A stretch of 64,000 nt of DNA from Streptococcus cristatus ATCC 51100 (lineage in GTDB: Bacteria > Bacillota > Bacilli > Lactobacillales > Streptococcaceae): positions 250,501 to 314,500 of the forward strand of contig NZ_AFUE01000008.1 in NCBI RefSeq assembly GCF_000222765.1, written 5' to 3'. The notes beneath the pieces are model-generated. The model searched no databases. It saw only the letters and a program-made list of their open reading frames with translations, and was not told where the DNA came from. A program made the position numbers and the translations under genes. Below are positions 53,916-63,435 of this stretch, piece after piece. How positions within the stretch are numbered: the first letter of the stretch is position 1; each line of letters begins with the position of its first letter.

Positions 53916-55718
53916 ATGGCAAAACAAAGAAATGAAATTGAAGAAAAATATACTTGGGATTTGACAACCATTTTCCCAACAGATGAAGCCTTTGAAGCGG
54001 AGTTGGCGCAGGTTTCAGAAGAAGTGAGGAAAGCAGCTGGTCTGGCTGGGCATTTGCTGGATTCGGCTGACAGTCTTTTGACAACGACGGAAATCCAGTT
54101 GGACTTGATGCGCCGGATTGAAAAGCTTTATTCTTATGCTCACATGAAGAATGACCAGGATACTCGTGTGGCTAAGTATCAAGAATATCAGGCTAAGGGG
54201 ATGACTCTTTATAGCGAATTCGGTCAAAGCTTTGCCTTCTATGAGCCCGAATTTATGGCGATTACAGAAGATCAGTACCAAGCTTTCTTGGCTGAGCAGC
54301 CAGCCTTGCAGCTGTATCAGCATTATTTTGACAAGCTTTTGAAAAAGAAAGCCCACATCCTGACCCAGCGCGAAGAGGAGCTGTTGGCTGGTGCTGGTGA
54401 AATCTTTGGGGCAGCAGGCGAAACCTTTGCTATCTTGGATAATGCAGATATCGTCTTTCCGATGGTGCATGACGAAGACGGAAATGAAGTTCAGCTTAGC
54501 CACGGTAACTATATCACCTTGGTTGAGTCTAAGAACCGAGAGGTCCGCAAAGAAGCTTACGAGGCTCTCTACAGCGTCTACGAGCAGTATCAGCATACCT
54601 ATGCTAAGACTTTGCAGACCAATGTCAAGGTTCACAATTACAATGCGAAAGTCCGCAAGTTTTCATCTGCCCGTGAAGCAGCCTTGTCAGCGGACTTTAT
54701 TCCAGAAAGTGTCTATGATAGCCTAGTTTCAGCTGTTAATAAGCATTTGCCTCTTTTGCAGCGTTATATCGCTTTGCGAGCGAAGATTTTAGGCATTTCT
54801 GACTTGAAGATGTATGATATGTACACACCTTTGTCAGAGACAGACTACAAGTTCACTTATGAGGAAGCCTTGGCTAAGTCTGAGGAAGTTTTGGCTATTC
54901 TGGGTGAGGATTATCTGAGCCGAGTGAAGACAGCATTTTCAGAGCGCTGGATTGATGTTCATGAAAATCAAGGCAAGCGCTCAGGAGCATACTCAGGTGG
55001 TTCTTATGATACCAATGCCTTTATGTTGCTTAATTGGCAGGATACACTGGACAATCTCTTTACCTTGGTGCACGAGACAGGCCACAGTATGCACTCCAGC
55101 TACACCCGTGAGACCCAACCTTATGTTTACGGAGACTATTCTATTTTCCTAGCTGAGATTGCTTCGACGACTAACGAAAACATCCTGACAGAAAAGCTCT
55201 TGGAAGAAGTAGAAGATGATGCAACCCGCTTTGCTATCTTCAATCACTTCTTGGATGGCTTTAGAGGTACGGTCTTCCGTCAAACCCAGTTTGCTGAGTT
55301 TGAGCACGCTATCCACAAGGCTGACCAAGAAGGTCAAGTTTTGACCAGCGAGTTTCTCAATGAGCTCTACGCTGACTTGAACGAGAAATACTATGGACTG
55401 AAAAAAGAGGATAATCCACAGATTCAGTATGAGTGGGCACGGATTCCGCATTTCTACTATGATTACTATGTTTTCCAATACTCTACAGGATTTGCAGCCG
55501 CTTCTGCCTTGGCTGAAAAGATTGTCCATGGTAGCCAAGAAGACAAGGACAAATATCTGGACTATCTCAAAGCTGGGAACTCTGACTATCCGCTCAATGT
55601 CATCAAAAAAGCAGGTGTGGATATGGAAAAAGAAGACTATCTAAATGCAGCCTTTGCAGTCTTCGAACGCCGCTTGGATGAATTTGAAGCCTTGGTAGAA
55701 AAGTTGGGACTGGCATAA
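53916..55718 (+). CDS. pepF: Oligoendopeptidase F
   Basis: A 600-residue cytoplasmic M3-family zinc peptidase acting on medium-length peptides. The HExxH motif is [13 protein letters not shown] (about residue 387), with the downstream third-ligand Glu in IASTTNEN. Start 53916 ([14 protein letters not shown]) is chosen because GGAGGAAAT precedes it, not the in-frame ATG 15 bp upstream. It follows coiA by 20 bp and the O-methyltransferase starts 2 bp after its stop. Confidence 0.94.
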   Translation: MAKQRNEIEEKYTWDLTTIFPTDEAFEAELAQVSEEVRKAAGLAGHLLDSADSLLTTTEIQLDLMRRIEKLYSYAHMKNDQDTRVAKYQEYQAKGMTLYSEFGQSFAFYEPEFMAITEDQYQAFLAEQPALQLYQHYFDKLLKKKAHILTQREEELLAGAGEIFGAAGETFAILDNADIVFPMVHDEDGNEVQLSHGNYITLVESKNREVRKEAYEALYSVYEQYQHTYAKTLQTNVKVHNYNAKVRKFSSAREAALSADFIPESVYDSLVSAVNKHLPLLQRYIALRAKILGISDLKMYDMYTPLSETDYKFTYEEALAKSEEVLAILGEDYLSRVKTAFSERWIDVHENQGKRSGAYSGGSYDTNAFMLLNWQDTLDNLFTLVHETGHSMHSSYTRETQPYVYGDYSIFLAEIASTTNENILTEKLLEEVEDDATRFAIFNHFLDGFRGTVFRQTQFAEFEHAIHKADQEGQVLTSEFLNELYADLNEKYYGLKKEDNPQIQYEWARIPHFYYDYYVFQYSTGFAAASALAEKIVHGSQEDKDKYLDYLKAGNSDYPLNVIKKAGVDMEKEDYLNAAFAVFERRLDEFEALVEKLGLA

Positions 55719-55719
55719 G

Positions 55720-56403
55720 ATGGTCGAGACTTATAATCAAAACTCTAATCCCAATATGCGTCGGCCAGTGGTCAAAGAGGAAGTCGTAGACTTTATGAGA
55801 CAGCGTCTCCAGCCGGTCACTGGTGGCCTCAAGGAATTGGAGGATTTTGCCAGAGCTGAAAATGTGCCCGTGATTCCCCATGAGACAGTGGCTTATTTCC
55901 GCCTGCTACTCGAAAGCCTGCAGCCTGAGAAGATTTTAGAAATCGGGACGGCTATTGGATTTTCGGCCCTTTTGATGGCGGAACATGCGCCTCAGGCTCA
56001 GATTACGACTATTGACCGTAATCCAGAGATGATTGAGCTTGCTAAGGCTAATTTTGCTAAGTATGACAGCCGCCAGCAGATCGCCCTGCTGGAAGGCGAT
56101 GCGGTGGATTTGCTTGAGACACTGGAGGATTCCTACGACCTTGTCTTTATGGACTCTGCCAAGTCCAAGTATGTGGTCTTTCTGCCTCAGGTTCTCAAGC
56201 GCCTCAATCCTGGTGGTCTGGTCCTGATTGACGATGTCTTCCAAGGCGGCGATGTTGCCAAGCCTTTTGAGGACATTAAGCGTGGCCAACGAGCTATTTA
56301 CCGTGGCTTGCATAGCCTGTTTGACGCAACTTTGGACAGTCCAGATTTGACTGCGAGCTTGCTTCCTTTAGGAGATGGGCTGCTTATGATTAGAAAAAAA
56401 TAA
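55720..56403 (+). CDS. Class I SAM-dependent O-methyltransferase
   Basis: A 227-residue methyltransferase of the catechol/caffeoyl-CoA O-methyltransferase-like family. The SAM-binding motif is LEIGTAIGFSALLMA with TTIDRNPEMIELA (motif II), and LVFMDSAKSKYV plus VLIDDVFQGG supply metal/acceptor-site residues. It is the usual neighbour of pepF and prsA in streptococci; the substrate is unknown. Starts 2 bp after pepF. Confidence 0.88.
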   Translation: MVETYNQNSNPNMRRPVVKEEVVDFMRQRLQPVTGGLKELEDFARAENVPVIPHETVAYFRLLLESLQPEKILEIGTAIGFSALLMAEHAPQAQITTIDRNPEMIELAKANFAKYDSRQQIALLEGDAVDLLETLEDSYDLVFMDSAKSKYVVFLPQVLKRLNPGGLVLIDDVFQGGDVAKPFEDIKRGQRAIYRGLHSLFDATLDSPDLTASLLPLGDGLLMIRKK

Positions 56404-56513
56404 TCCCTTCACTTTTTTCTCAAATTCCAAAAATTTTTAGGAAAAATTAAGATATCAAGTTGGATTTGTGGTACAATAGACAAAGTGAATTTATTGAAGG
56501 AGTAGATAAAACA

Positions 56514-57590
56514 ATGAAGAAAAAAATCCTTACAGGAGCAGTAACTCTCTTTTCTGTAGTGGCTTTAGCAGCATGTTCACAAACAGCAAAAGATAAAGAT
56601 ATTGTGACAATGAAAGGTGAGACAATCACAGTAAGTGAATTTTACGATCAAGTAAAAAATAATGGTTCCTCTCAACAAGTCTTGCTTCAAATGGCCATTA
56701 AGCAAGTTTTTGAAGAAAAGTATGGCAAAAAAGTAACGGATAAAGAGGTTGAAGAAGCCTTTGAAAAAATGAAATCCGCTTATGGTTCTGCCTTCCAAAA
56801 TGTTCTTGCTCAAAGCGGAATGACAGAAGATGCCTACAGAGACCAGATCCGCGCAAATAAATTGGTTGAATACGCTGTTAAGAAAGCAGCTGAAAAAGAG
56901 CTGACAGATGACAACTACAAGGCTTTCTTTGAAACGTATACACCAGAAGTAACAGCTCAAATTATCAAGGTAGACAGTGAAGAAAAGGCTAAGGAAGTGC
57001 TTGAAAAAGCCAAGGCTGAGGGAGCAGACTTTGGTCAGTTGGCCAAGGAAAACTCAACCGACAAGGACACAAAAGATAAGGGTGGCGAGGTGAAATTTGA
57101 TTCAACCTCAACAACAGTTGCGGATGCCGTTAAAAAAGCTACTTTTGCTTTAGAAGAAAATGGCGTTTCTGATGTGATCACTGTACGAGGTAAGCAGAAC
57201 TATTCAGCAAGTTACTACATTGTTAAATTGGTGAAGAAAACTCAAAAATCTGCAAAATGGACAGATTACAAGAAACAACTAAAAGAGGGAATTCTGACTC
57301 AAAAACAAAACGATGCAAGCTTTATTCGTTCTGTTATTTCTAAAGAATTGAAGGAAGCGAATCTGAAAGTGAAGGATCCAGCTTTCCAAAATGTCTTTGC
57401 CCAATATGTAGAAGGAGATACTTCTAGCTCATCGTCTAAAGAAGAAAGCAAGTCTCAGTCTTCTAGTTCAGAAGAAAAGAAATCACAATCTTCTAGCTCG
57501 GAAGAAGCAAAATCTGGGGCTTCAAGCTCAGAAGAAAGCAAATCAGAAGCTGCTCATACTGAAGAAAACCCAGCTCCTGCAGCAGAATAA
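56514..57590 (+). CDS. prsA: Foldase lipoprotein PrsA
   Basis: A 358-residue lipoprotein that helps fold secreted proteins outside the membrane. The signal peptide ends in a lipobox (ALAAC, Cys about residue 21). The parvulin-type PPIase domain spans about 125-240 (ITAQIIKVDSEEKA-like, QLAKENSTDKDTKDKGGE). The C-terminal 45 residues form a low-complexity Ser/Glu/Lys tail with repeated SSSSEE. Start 56514 follows GAAGGAGTAG. A TGG-TACAAT extended -10 is at 56469-56477. Confidence 0.93.
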   Translation: MKKKILTGAVTLFSVVALAACSQTAKDKDIVTMKGETITVSEFYDQVKNNGSSQQVLLQMAIKQVFEEKYGKKVTDKEVEEAFEKMKSAYGSAFQNVLAQSGMTEDAYRDQIRANKLVEYAVKKAAEKELTDDNYKAFFETYTPEVTAQIIKVDSEEKAKEVLEKAKAEGADFGQLAKENSTDKDTKDKGGEVKFDSTSTTVADAVKKATFALEENGVSDVITVRGKQNYSASYYIVKLVKKTQKSAKWTDYKKQLKEGILTQKQNDASFIRSVISKELKEANLKVKDPAFQNVFAQYVEGDTSSSSSKEESKSQSSSSEEKKSQSSSSEEAKSGASSSEESKSEAAHTEENPAPAAE

Positions 57591-57592
57591 GC

Positions 57593-57621
57593 TTGACGAA
57601 AAGCTAAGAAGTCAGTATAAT
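57593..57621 (+). promoter_or_regulatory. Promoter of the alaS T-box operon
   Basis: TTGACG (57593-57598) and TATAAT (57616-57621), 17-bp spacing, directly after prsA. Confidence 0.88.
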
Positions 57622-57623
57622 AA

Positions 57624-57802
57624 AATTATTGAGAATTGATTTTCTAGATCTCAGCTCAGAGAATTGGCGGTGCTGCGAGCCATGTGAGAGGAAAATTCAT
57701 GCTACTCATGTTTCAAACTAAATAGCTAATGAGAATGACAAGTTCATTGAATGAAGGTGGTACCGCGGTTTTTCGCCCTTCAGACAAAGAGCTTGTCTTT
57801 TA
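57624..57802 (+). promoter_or_regulatory. T-box leader ahead of LURP-one gene and alaS
   Basis: The conserved T-box AAGGTGGTACCGCGG is at 57754-57768. The antiterminator forms from GAAGG...CCTTC. The competing terminator is AGACAA-AGAGC-TTGTCT followed by TTT (57782-57801). A stem-I region with GGCGGTGCTGCGAGCC lies around 57666-57681. Placement before alaS implies response to uncharged tRNA-Ala. Confidence 0.9.
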
Positions 57803-57824
57803 TCTTGACTCTGGAGGTAAAGCG

Positions 57825-58307
57825 ATGAAGACCTATCTTGTCAAACAGAAATTTCGCCTAGGTGGCGAACGCTTTGATATCAAGGACGATCGAGGTAATG
57901 TAGATTACCAAGTAGAAGGATCATTTTTCCAGATTCCGAAGAGTTTCACCATCTATGATGCTCAAGGACAGACAGTTAGCCAGATCAGCAAAATCTTTCT
58001 AACATTTTTGCCTCGGTTTGAAATCAAGCTCAGTGACGGGACTAGCTTTTATATTCGCAAGAAACTGACCTTCTTCCGTGATAAATATGAGTTTGACAAT
58101 TTAGGCCTAAGGATTGAGGGCAATATCTGGGATTTAAATTTCAAATTGCTGGATGATCGTGATCAGCTTGTCGCCGAGATTCGAAAAGAGATTTTCCATT
58201 TAACCTCGACTTACACCGTAACCGTCTATGAAGACTCTTATGCAGACCTGGTCATTTCCCTCTGCGTCGCCATTGACTACGTGGAGATGCTGGAAAGTTC
58301 ATCATAA
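57825..58307 (+). CDS. LURP-one-related (Tubby C-like) protein
   Basis: A 160-residue cytoplasmic protein (MKTYLVKQKFRLGGERFDI) with the all-beta LURP-one/Tubby C-terminal-like fold pattern: LGGERFDIKDDRGNVDYQVEG, IYDAQGQTVSQISK, YEFDNLGLRIEGN. Bacterial members are poorly understood; membrane-phosphoinositide-like binding is only known for distant relatives. The start is set at 57825 because GGAGG precedes it; a longer in-frame ORF runs through the T-box and is rejected. It shares the T-box with alaS, 33 bp downstream. Confidence 0.8.
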   Translation: MKTYLVKQKFRLGGERFDIKDDRGNVDYQVEGSFFQIPKSFTIYDAQGQTVSQISKIFLTFLPRFEIKLSDGTSFYIRKKLTFFRDKYEFDNLGLRIEGNIWDLNFKLLDDRDQLVAEIRKEIFHLTSTYTVTVYEDSYADLVISLCVAIDYVEMLESSS

Positions 58308-58340
58308 AAAACATTAAAAAGATTTAAGGAGAAAAATAAA

Positions 58341-60959
58341 ATGAAACAAATGTCAAGTGCTCAAATTCGCCAAATGTGGCTAGATTTCTGGGCAAGCAAA
58401 GGCCACTCTGTAGAACCATCAGTCAGCTTGGTTCCAGTAAACGACCCAACTCTTTTATGGATCAACTCAGGGGTAGCAACTCTTAAGAAATATTTTGATG
58501 GGACCATTATTCCTGAAAATCCACGCATTACCAATGCGCAAAAAGCGATTCGTACAAACGACATTGAAAACGTAGGGAAGACTGCGCGCCACCATACCAT
58601 GTTTGAAATGTTGGGGAACTTCTCTATCGGAGATTACTTCCGTGATGAAGCTATTACTTGGGCTTATGAACTTTTGACAAGTCCTGAATGGTTTGACTTC
58701 CCAGCTGAAAAACTCTATATGACATACTATCCAGACGATAAAGATTCTTACAACCGCTGGATTGAAGTAGGAGTGGACCCAAGTCACTTGATTCCAATCG
58801 AGGATAACTTCTGGGAAATCGGTGCGGGACCTTCTGGACCAGATACAGAGATTTTCTTTGACCGTGGAGAAGCCTTTGACCCAGAAAATATCGGTATTCG
58901 CCTGCTTGCAGAAGATATCGAAAACGACCGTTATATCGAAATCTGGAATATCGTTTTGTCACAATTTAACGCAGACCCTGCTGTTCCTCGTAGCGAGTAC
59001 AAGGAATTGCCACACAAGAACATTGATACGGGCGCTGGTTTGGAGCGTTTGGTGGCAGTTATCCAAGGGGCTAAGACAAACTTTGAAACAGACCTCTTCA
59101 TGCCAATCATTCGTGAAGTTGAGAAATTGTCTGGTAAGGTCTACGACCAAGATGGCGACAATATGAGCTTTAAGGTTATCGCTGACCACATCCGTTCTCT
59201 TTCATTTGCCATCGGTGATGGTGCCCTTCCTGGAAATGAAGGCCGTGGCTATGTTCTTCGTCGTCTTCTCCGTCGTGCTTCCATGCATGGTCAAAAATTG
59301 GGTATCAATGAGCCTTTCCTTTACAAGCTCGTTCCAACTGTTGGAAAAATCATGGAAAGTTACTACCCAGAAGTGCTTGAAAAACGGGACTTTATTGAAA
59401 AAATCGTTAAGAGCGAAGAAGAGTCATTTGCCCGTACCCTTCACTCAGGTCAACACTTTGCAGAAACCATCGTAGCAGACTTGAAAAAAAAGGGCCAAAG
59501 CGTTATCGCGGGGCAAGATGTCTTCAAACTCTACGATACTTACGGATTCCCAGTGGAATTGACAGAAGAAATCGCTGAAGAAGCGGGTATGACTGTGGAC
59601 CGTGAAGGTTTTGAAGCTGCCATGAAAGAGCAACAAGAACGTGCGCGTGCGTCAGCTGTTAAGGGTGGCTCAATGGGTATGCAAAATGAAACCCTTCAAA
59701 ATATCACAGTAGAAAGTGTCTTTAACTACAATGCCAGCCAATTGCCTTCTAAGCTGGTGGCTATCGTAGCGGACAATGCTGAAGTTGAAGCTGTTTCAGA
59801 AGGAACTGCCTCTCTCATCTTTGCAGAGACTCCATTCTACGCTGAAATGGGTGGACAAGTAGCTGACCACGGTCAAATCTTGGATGCTGCAGGAAACGTT
59901 GTAGCGAAAGTGACAGATGTTCAAAAAGCACCTAATGGACAACCACTCCATACTGTTGAAGTTCTTGCACCACTTGCTTTGAACCAAGAATATACATTGG
60001 CGATCGATACCAATCGTCGTCTTCGTGTCATGAAGAACCACACGGCGACTCACTTGCTCCATGCAGCCCTTCATAATATCCTGGGAAGTCATGCAACTCA
60101 AGCAGGATCTCTAAACGAAGTAGAATTCCTCCGCTTTGACTTCACACACTTCCAAGCAGTAACTCCTGAAGAATTGCGCGCCATTGAACAACAAGTCAAT
60201 GAGAAAATCTGGGAAGCAATCGCAGTGGAAACTGTTGAGACGGATATTGACACAGCTAAAGAAATGGGAGCCATGGCCCTCTTTGGTGAAAAATACGGCA
60301 AGGAAGTCCGTGTCGTTACGATTGGTGACTACTCAGTGGAACTCTGTGGTGGTACCCACGTTGGCAACACTTCTGAGATTGGCCTTTTCAAGATTGTCAA
60401 AGAAGAAGGAATCGGATCAGGAACTCGCCGTATCTTGGCAGTGACTGGTAAGGAAGCCTTTGAAGCCTACCGCGAACAAGAGGACGCTCTGAAAGCAGTA
60501 GCAGCAACCTTGAAAGTACCGCAACTCAAGGAAGTACCTCACAAGGTCGAAGGTCTTCAAGAGCAACTTCGTCAATTGCAAAAAGAAAATGCAGAGTTGA
60601 AAGAAAAAGCTGCAGCTGCAGCTGCAGGCGATGTCTTCAAGGATGTGAAGGAAGTCAACGGCCACCGTTACATCGCTAGTCAAGTTTCTGTATCAGATGC
60701 AGGTGCCCTTCGTACCTTTGCGGATAACTGGAAACAAAAAGACTACTCTGACTTGCTTGTCCTAGTCGCAGCTATCGGTGACAAAGTCAATGTCCTCGTA
60801 GCTAGCAAGACAAAAGATGTGCATGCAGGAAACCTTGTCAAAGAATTGGCTCCAATCGTCGATGGACGTGGTGGTGGTAAACCAGACATGGCCATGGCAG
60901 GAGGAAGCAACCAAGCCAAGATCCAAGAACTCTTGGATGCAGTAGCTGGTAAATTATAA
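58341..60959 (+). CDS. alaS: Alanyl-tRNA synthetase
   Basis: An 872-residue class II synthetase charging tRNA-Ala. Catalytic core at 1-250 ([35 protein letters not shown] in parts), then the editing domain with [11 protein letters not shown] and [13 protein letters not shown] (zinc ligands), and the C-terminal oligomerisation domain ([12 protein letters not shown]). Length is standard. It is controlled by the T-box at 57624-57802 through the intervening LURP-one gene. Confidence 0.97.
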   Translation: MKQMSSAQIRQMWLDFWASKGHSVEPSVSLVPVNDPTLLWINSGVATLKKYFDGTIIPENPRITNAQKAIRTNDIENVGKTARHHTMFEMLGNFSIGDYFRDEAITWAYELLTSPEWFDFPAEKLYMTYYPDDKDSYNRWIEVGVDPSHLIPIEDNFWEIGAGPSGPDTEIFFDRGEAFDPENIGIRLLAEDIENDRYIEIWNIVLSQFNADPAVPRSEYKELPHKNIDTGAGLERLVAVIQGAKTNFETDLFMPIIREVEKLSGKVYDQDGDNMSFKVIADHIRSLSFAIGDGALPGNEGRGYVLRRLLRRASMHGQKLGINEPFLYKLVPTVGKIMESYYPEVLEKRDFIEKIVKSEEESFARTLHSGQHFAETIVADLKKKGQSVIAGQDVFKLYDTYGFPVELTEEIAEEAGMTVDREGFEAAMKEQQERARASAVKGGSMGMQNETLQNITVESVFNYNASQLPSKLVAIVADNAEVEAVSEGTASLIFAETPFYAEMGGQVADHGQILDAAGNVVAKVTDVQKAPNGQPLHTVEVLAPLALNQEYTLAIDTNRRLRVMKNHTATHLLHAALHNILGSHATQAGSLNEVEFLRFDFTHFQAVTPEELRAIEQQVNEKIWEAIAVETVETDIDTAKEMGAMALFGEKYGKEVRVVTIGDYSVELCGGTHVGNTSEIGLFKIVKEEGIGSGTRRILAVTGKEAFEAYREQEDALKAVAATLKVPQLKEVPHKVEGLQEQLRQLQKENAELKEKAAAAAAGDVFKDVKEVNGHRYIASQVSVSDAGALRTFADNWKQKDYSDLLVLVAAIGDKVNVLVASKTKDVHAGNLVKELAPIVDGRGGGKPDMAMAGGSNQAKIQELLDAVAGKL

Positions 60960-60968
60960 GAAAATAAG

Positions 60969-60995
60969 GATCTATCCACTTGGGTAGATCTTTTT
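60969..60995 (+). terminator. alaS terminator
   Basis: GATCTATCC-ACTT-GGGTAGATC, a 9-bp stem with one G-T pair and a 4-nt loop, followed by TTTTT. Confidence 0.92.
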
Positions 60996-61059
60996 GCATA
61001 CTCAAAAAGCCAAATCCGACTGGACTTGGATGGTTGGAATAGCTCGTAAGGAAATTTAA

Positions 61060-61088
61060 AAGGTATGACGCCTCTGGAATCATACCTT
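61060..61088 (-). terminator. Terminator of the minus-strand unknown operon
   Basis: AAGGTATGA and TCATACCTT form a perfect 9-bp stem; on the minus strand it is followed by TTTAAATTT. It lies just after the stop of the last minus-strand gene. Confidence 0.75.
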
Positions 61089-61093
61089 GCTAT

Positions 61094-61561
61094 CTAATGC
61101 TCTGTTTTACTTTTAATTCTAGCTCTCAGAAAGCGCAAATCATTAAAAATATAAATTAGAAAAATGATTTGACAAGAGTAAACGCCCCAATCTAGCCTAT
61201 AAATATCCCTTTGAATAGTGATGGAAAACAGGGCGTACATCATGAAGATAAAACTAGCTATGAATACTAGAAAGGATTGTAGGCTTGCTATAAAAGGATA
61301 GCCTCTCTTTTTCAAAATGGATTTGAATAAAATAGCTAGAGCAGGCAAAATGGAAAATAAGGTAAAACAAGTTAAAAAATAGAAAACAGTTAAATTTCTA
61401 AAATCTTTTCCCCAAAAGATAGAATCCTCGTTTTGAAAAAGATAAATTGAAAGTGATCGATCGTTTAAAAAGGGTAGGCCAAGGATGACCAGATAAAATA
61501 CAATCAATAATCCAATTTGCCAAGAGAAACCTGCTTTCCTTCTCTCTTTATTGTCTGACAT
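61094..61561 (-). CDS. Membrane protein of unknown function
   Basis: A 155-residue protein with four hydrophobic segments (about 14-33, 57-80, 90-113, 124-142) and charged ends. No family recognised. It begins MSDNKERRKAGFSWQIGLL; the FSWQ-plus-hydrophobic opening resembles that of the 328-residue protein at 62333-63319 (NFSWQMWQIYALATL), hinting at common ancestry of the first segment. It is the last gene of a three-gene minus-strand unit, 2 bp after the previous stop. Confidence 0.7.
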   Translation of the reverse strand: MSDNKERRKAGFSWQIGLLIVFYLVILGLPFLNDRSLSIYLFQNEDSIFWGKDFRNLTVFYFLTCFTLFSILPALAILFKSILKKRGYPFIASLQSFLVFIASFIFMMYALFSITIQRDIYRLDWGVYSCQIIFLIYIFNDLRFLRARIKSKTEH

Positions 61562-61563
61562 GT

Positions 61564-62355
61564 CTATCTCCCTTCTATAATTTTTCCTTGCTCAACCACA
61601 ACAAAATCACCGTTAGTTTCATCAATAGTCTCCAAGACATAGGTTCCATCAGGTAAGCTTAATTGTTCTAGTAACTGTTGGATTTGGTCTCTTAGATAAA
61701 AATGTTCCTTGTATCTTTCTTCTGGCAAGATAATTTGAACATAGACTGCATTATGTGACAAGGCATCATTTAAAGGCACATTGTACAATTCTTCAAGAAT
61801 AGAATGGTTATTGCTAACAGCATCTTCCATACGATCGCTATACCAGAGCTCACCTTTACCAAATCTATTTTGGTCAGATAGAGTGCTTCTCAGCTTAACA
61901 GTTCCCCCTTTTAGGTGTGAAGCCTGATTTAATTTTCTCGTCAAAGATTGTTCCAATTTAGTCCGCTCAGGGTTGATTTCTAAAGCTTTTTCAAGAATTG
62001 GCGCATATACTCTCATAGATTCATCATATATAGGGTTCCTCCACTTGTCTATATCCATCTTGTCGTAATAAGGCATGACTAATTGTTTGAAGCGGACCGA
62101 TTTTTTTACAGGGACAGAGATGGTTTTGTCCTTAATTTTTTCAGTATAGGTATAATTGACATCTATGCCCCAATTTTCTTCAGCCCAGGAAAAGCCAGTT
62201 ATCTTAATCTCTCCCCAAAAATTACGATTGGCGTAAAAGCCTTTGAGATGAGCTTCTAGATTTCGGTAGAAAAACAAAGACGAGACCACTAGAAAGCATA
62301 CAAGCACCATGAAACTTTTTCTCTTGTCCGTATCAATCTTTAAATTCTTTTTCAA
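61564..62355 (-). CDS. Membrane-anchored protein of unknown function
   Basis: A 263-residue protein with one N-terminal hydrophobic segment (about 14-30), so most of it should lie outside the membrane. It starts with TTG after AAGGAGGAAG and overlaps the upstream gene by 23 bp, so translation is probably coupled. No domain recognised. Features include NYTYTEKIKDKTISVP, a helical middle (YAPILEKALEINPERTKLEQ) and a beta-rich end. Confidence 0.7.
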   Translation of the reverse strand: MKKNLKIDTDKRKSFMVLVCFLVVSSLFFYRNLEAHLKGFYANRNFWGEIKITGFSWAEENWGIDVNYTYTEKIKDKTISVPVKKSVRFKQLVMPYYDKMDIDKWRNPIYDESMRVYAPILEKALEINPERTKLEQSLTRKLNQASHLKGGTVKLRSTLSDQNRFGKGELWYSDRMEDAVSNNHSILEELYNVPLNDALSHNAVYVQIILPEERYKEHFYLRDQIQQLLEQLSLPDGTYVLETIDETNGDFVVVEQGKIIEGR

Positions 62356-63319
62356 TGGCTTCCTCCTTAATGACTTGCTTGAACTCTTCTTCCGTACGGA
62401 TTATTTCTTCTTTGCCACTCTTTGTATACTTTTTGCCAATACTCCAGTAAAAAGAGCCGGCATCGGGGATGAACATTTTTGTTAGGGTGATGCTATCGTT
62501 GAGGGTCATGTTTTCTTTTAAAACTACTATATAGCCGTATTTTTTCAATATTGAGAGGAGTAGGCTATCCTCTGGTTTCCTAAGGCTATCATCAGAATCG
62601 CCATCCGTTATACGTGATTGGTAATCGTTCTTTTTGTAACTAAACAAAGTGGGCCAATCCGTAGTTACATTTTCACTATCATCCTTATATATCCCTGTAA
62701 TAAATGATGGACTTGAAAGTACTCGATAGAGCCCTCCATATCCGAAATGAATCGTCTCTTTGGGCTGTTTTTTTGTAGCTTTTTTACTGGTTAGGTTTAC
62801 ATAGATTTCATCATTGTCTTTTATCTGGATTTTGACATATTCATCTTTTCCATCAGAATACATAAGATTATCCATCTTGCCTTCTATGGTGACATAGCCC
62901 ATATCTTGAACCAGTTTCAAGACATCAATCGTTTGCCCTTCTCCTTTTTCTTGTCCCAGTTTGTAATAACGAATTCGGAAGTATTCTTCCTTGTCCTTTG
63001 CTTTCAGTGTTCCCACATACTGCTTGGAATCCTGAAATGCTAGAAATTTCCGTCCAACAGCAAAATCATACGGACTCCACTCGTCGCTCTCTTTAAAAGA
63101 AAGAGCAATCATAGGGAATTCTGGTTCGGTCTCACCAATAGTTGTATAATCAGTTAGACGCTGATTCTTTCCTTTATAGGCATAATTTCGTTCTTTGACC
63201 ACAAAAGCAGCTTCTTTTGTGAAAAAGAAAGAACAAGCACCAGCGACCATAAAAATGACCAGTGTTGCCAAAGCATAAATCTGCCACATTTGCCAAGAGA
63301 AATTCTCTATCTTTTTCAT
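62333..63319 (-). CDS. Membrane-anchored extracellular protein of unknown function
   Basis: A 328-residue protein with an N-terminal hydrophobic segment (about 12-33, including VIFMVAGACSFFF) and a large predicted outside domain rich in Lys, Tyr and Asp. A Cys at about 29 inside the hydrophobic stretch does not form a good lipobox at the usual place. No family recognised. It heads the minus-strand unit, with AAAGGAGAATAGG before the ATG and a TGA-TATAAT extended -10 upstream. Confidence 0.72.
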   Translation of the reverse strand: MKKIENFSWQMWQIYALATLVIFMVAGACSFFFTKEAAFVVKERNYAYKGKNQRLTDYTTIGETEPEFPMIALSFKESDEWSPYDFAVGRKFLAFQDSKQYVGTLKAKDKEEYFRIRYYKLGQEKGEGQTIDVLKLVQDMGYVTIEGKMDNLMYSDGKDEYVKIQIKDNDEIYVNLTSKKATKKQPKETIHFGYGGLYRVLSSPSFITGIYKDDSENVTTDWPTLFSYKKNDYQSRITDGDSDDSLRKPEDSLLLSILKKYGYIVVLKENMTLNDSITLTKMFIPDAGSFYWSIGKKYTKSGKEEIIRTEEEFKQVIKEEAIEKEFKD

Positions 63320-63349
63320 CCTATTCTCCTTTTAGATAGATTATGGACT

Positions 63350-63358
63350 ATTATATCA
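63350..63358 (-). promoter_or_regulatory. Extended -10 of the minus-strand operon
   Basis: On the minus strand TGA-TATAAT ends at 63350; no good -35. It lies about 30 bp before the start at 63319. Confidence 0.6.
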
Positions 63359-63435
63359 TTTTTTGTAAACTTCCTGCCATAAGCAAAAGAAAAGTATGAT
63401 AAAATGGTATTATTATAGTTTTATAAGGGAAAAAT

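Noticed and set aside
57729-57824. N-terminal extension of the LURP-one protein
   Set aside because: It translates the T-box sequence itself; the GGAGG-preceded ATG at 57825 is the sensible start.
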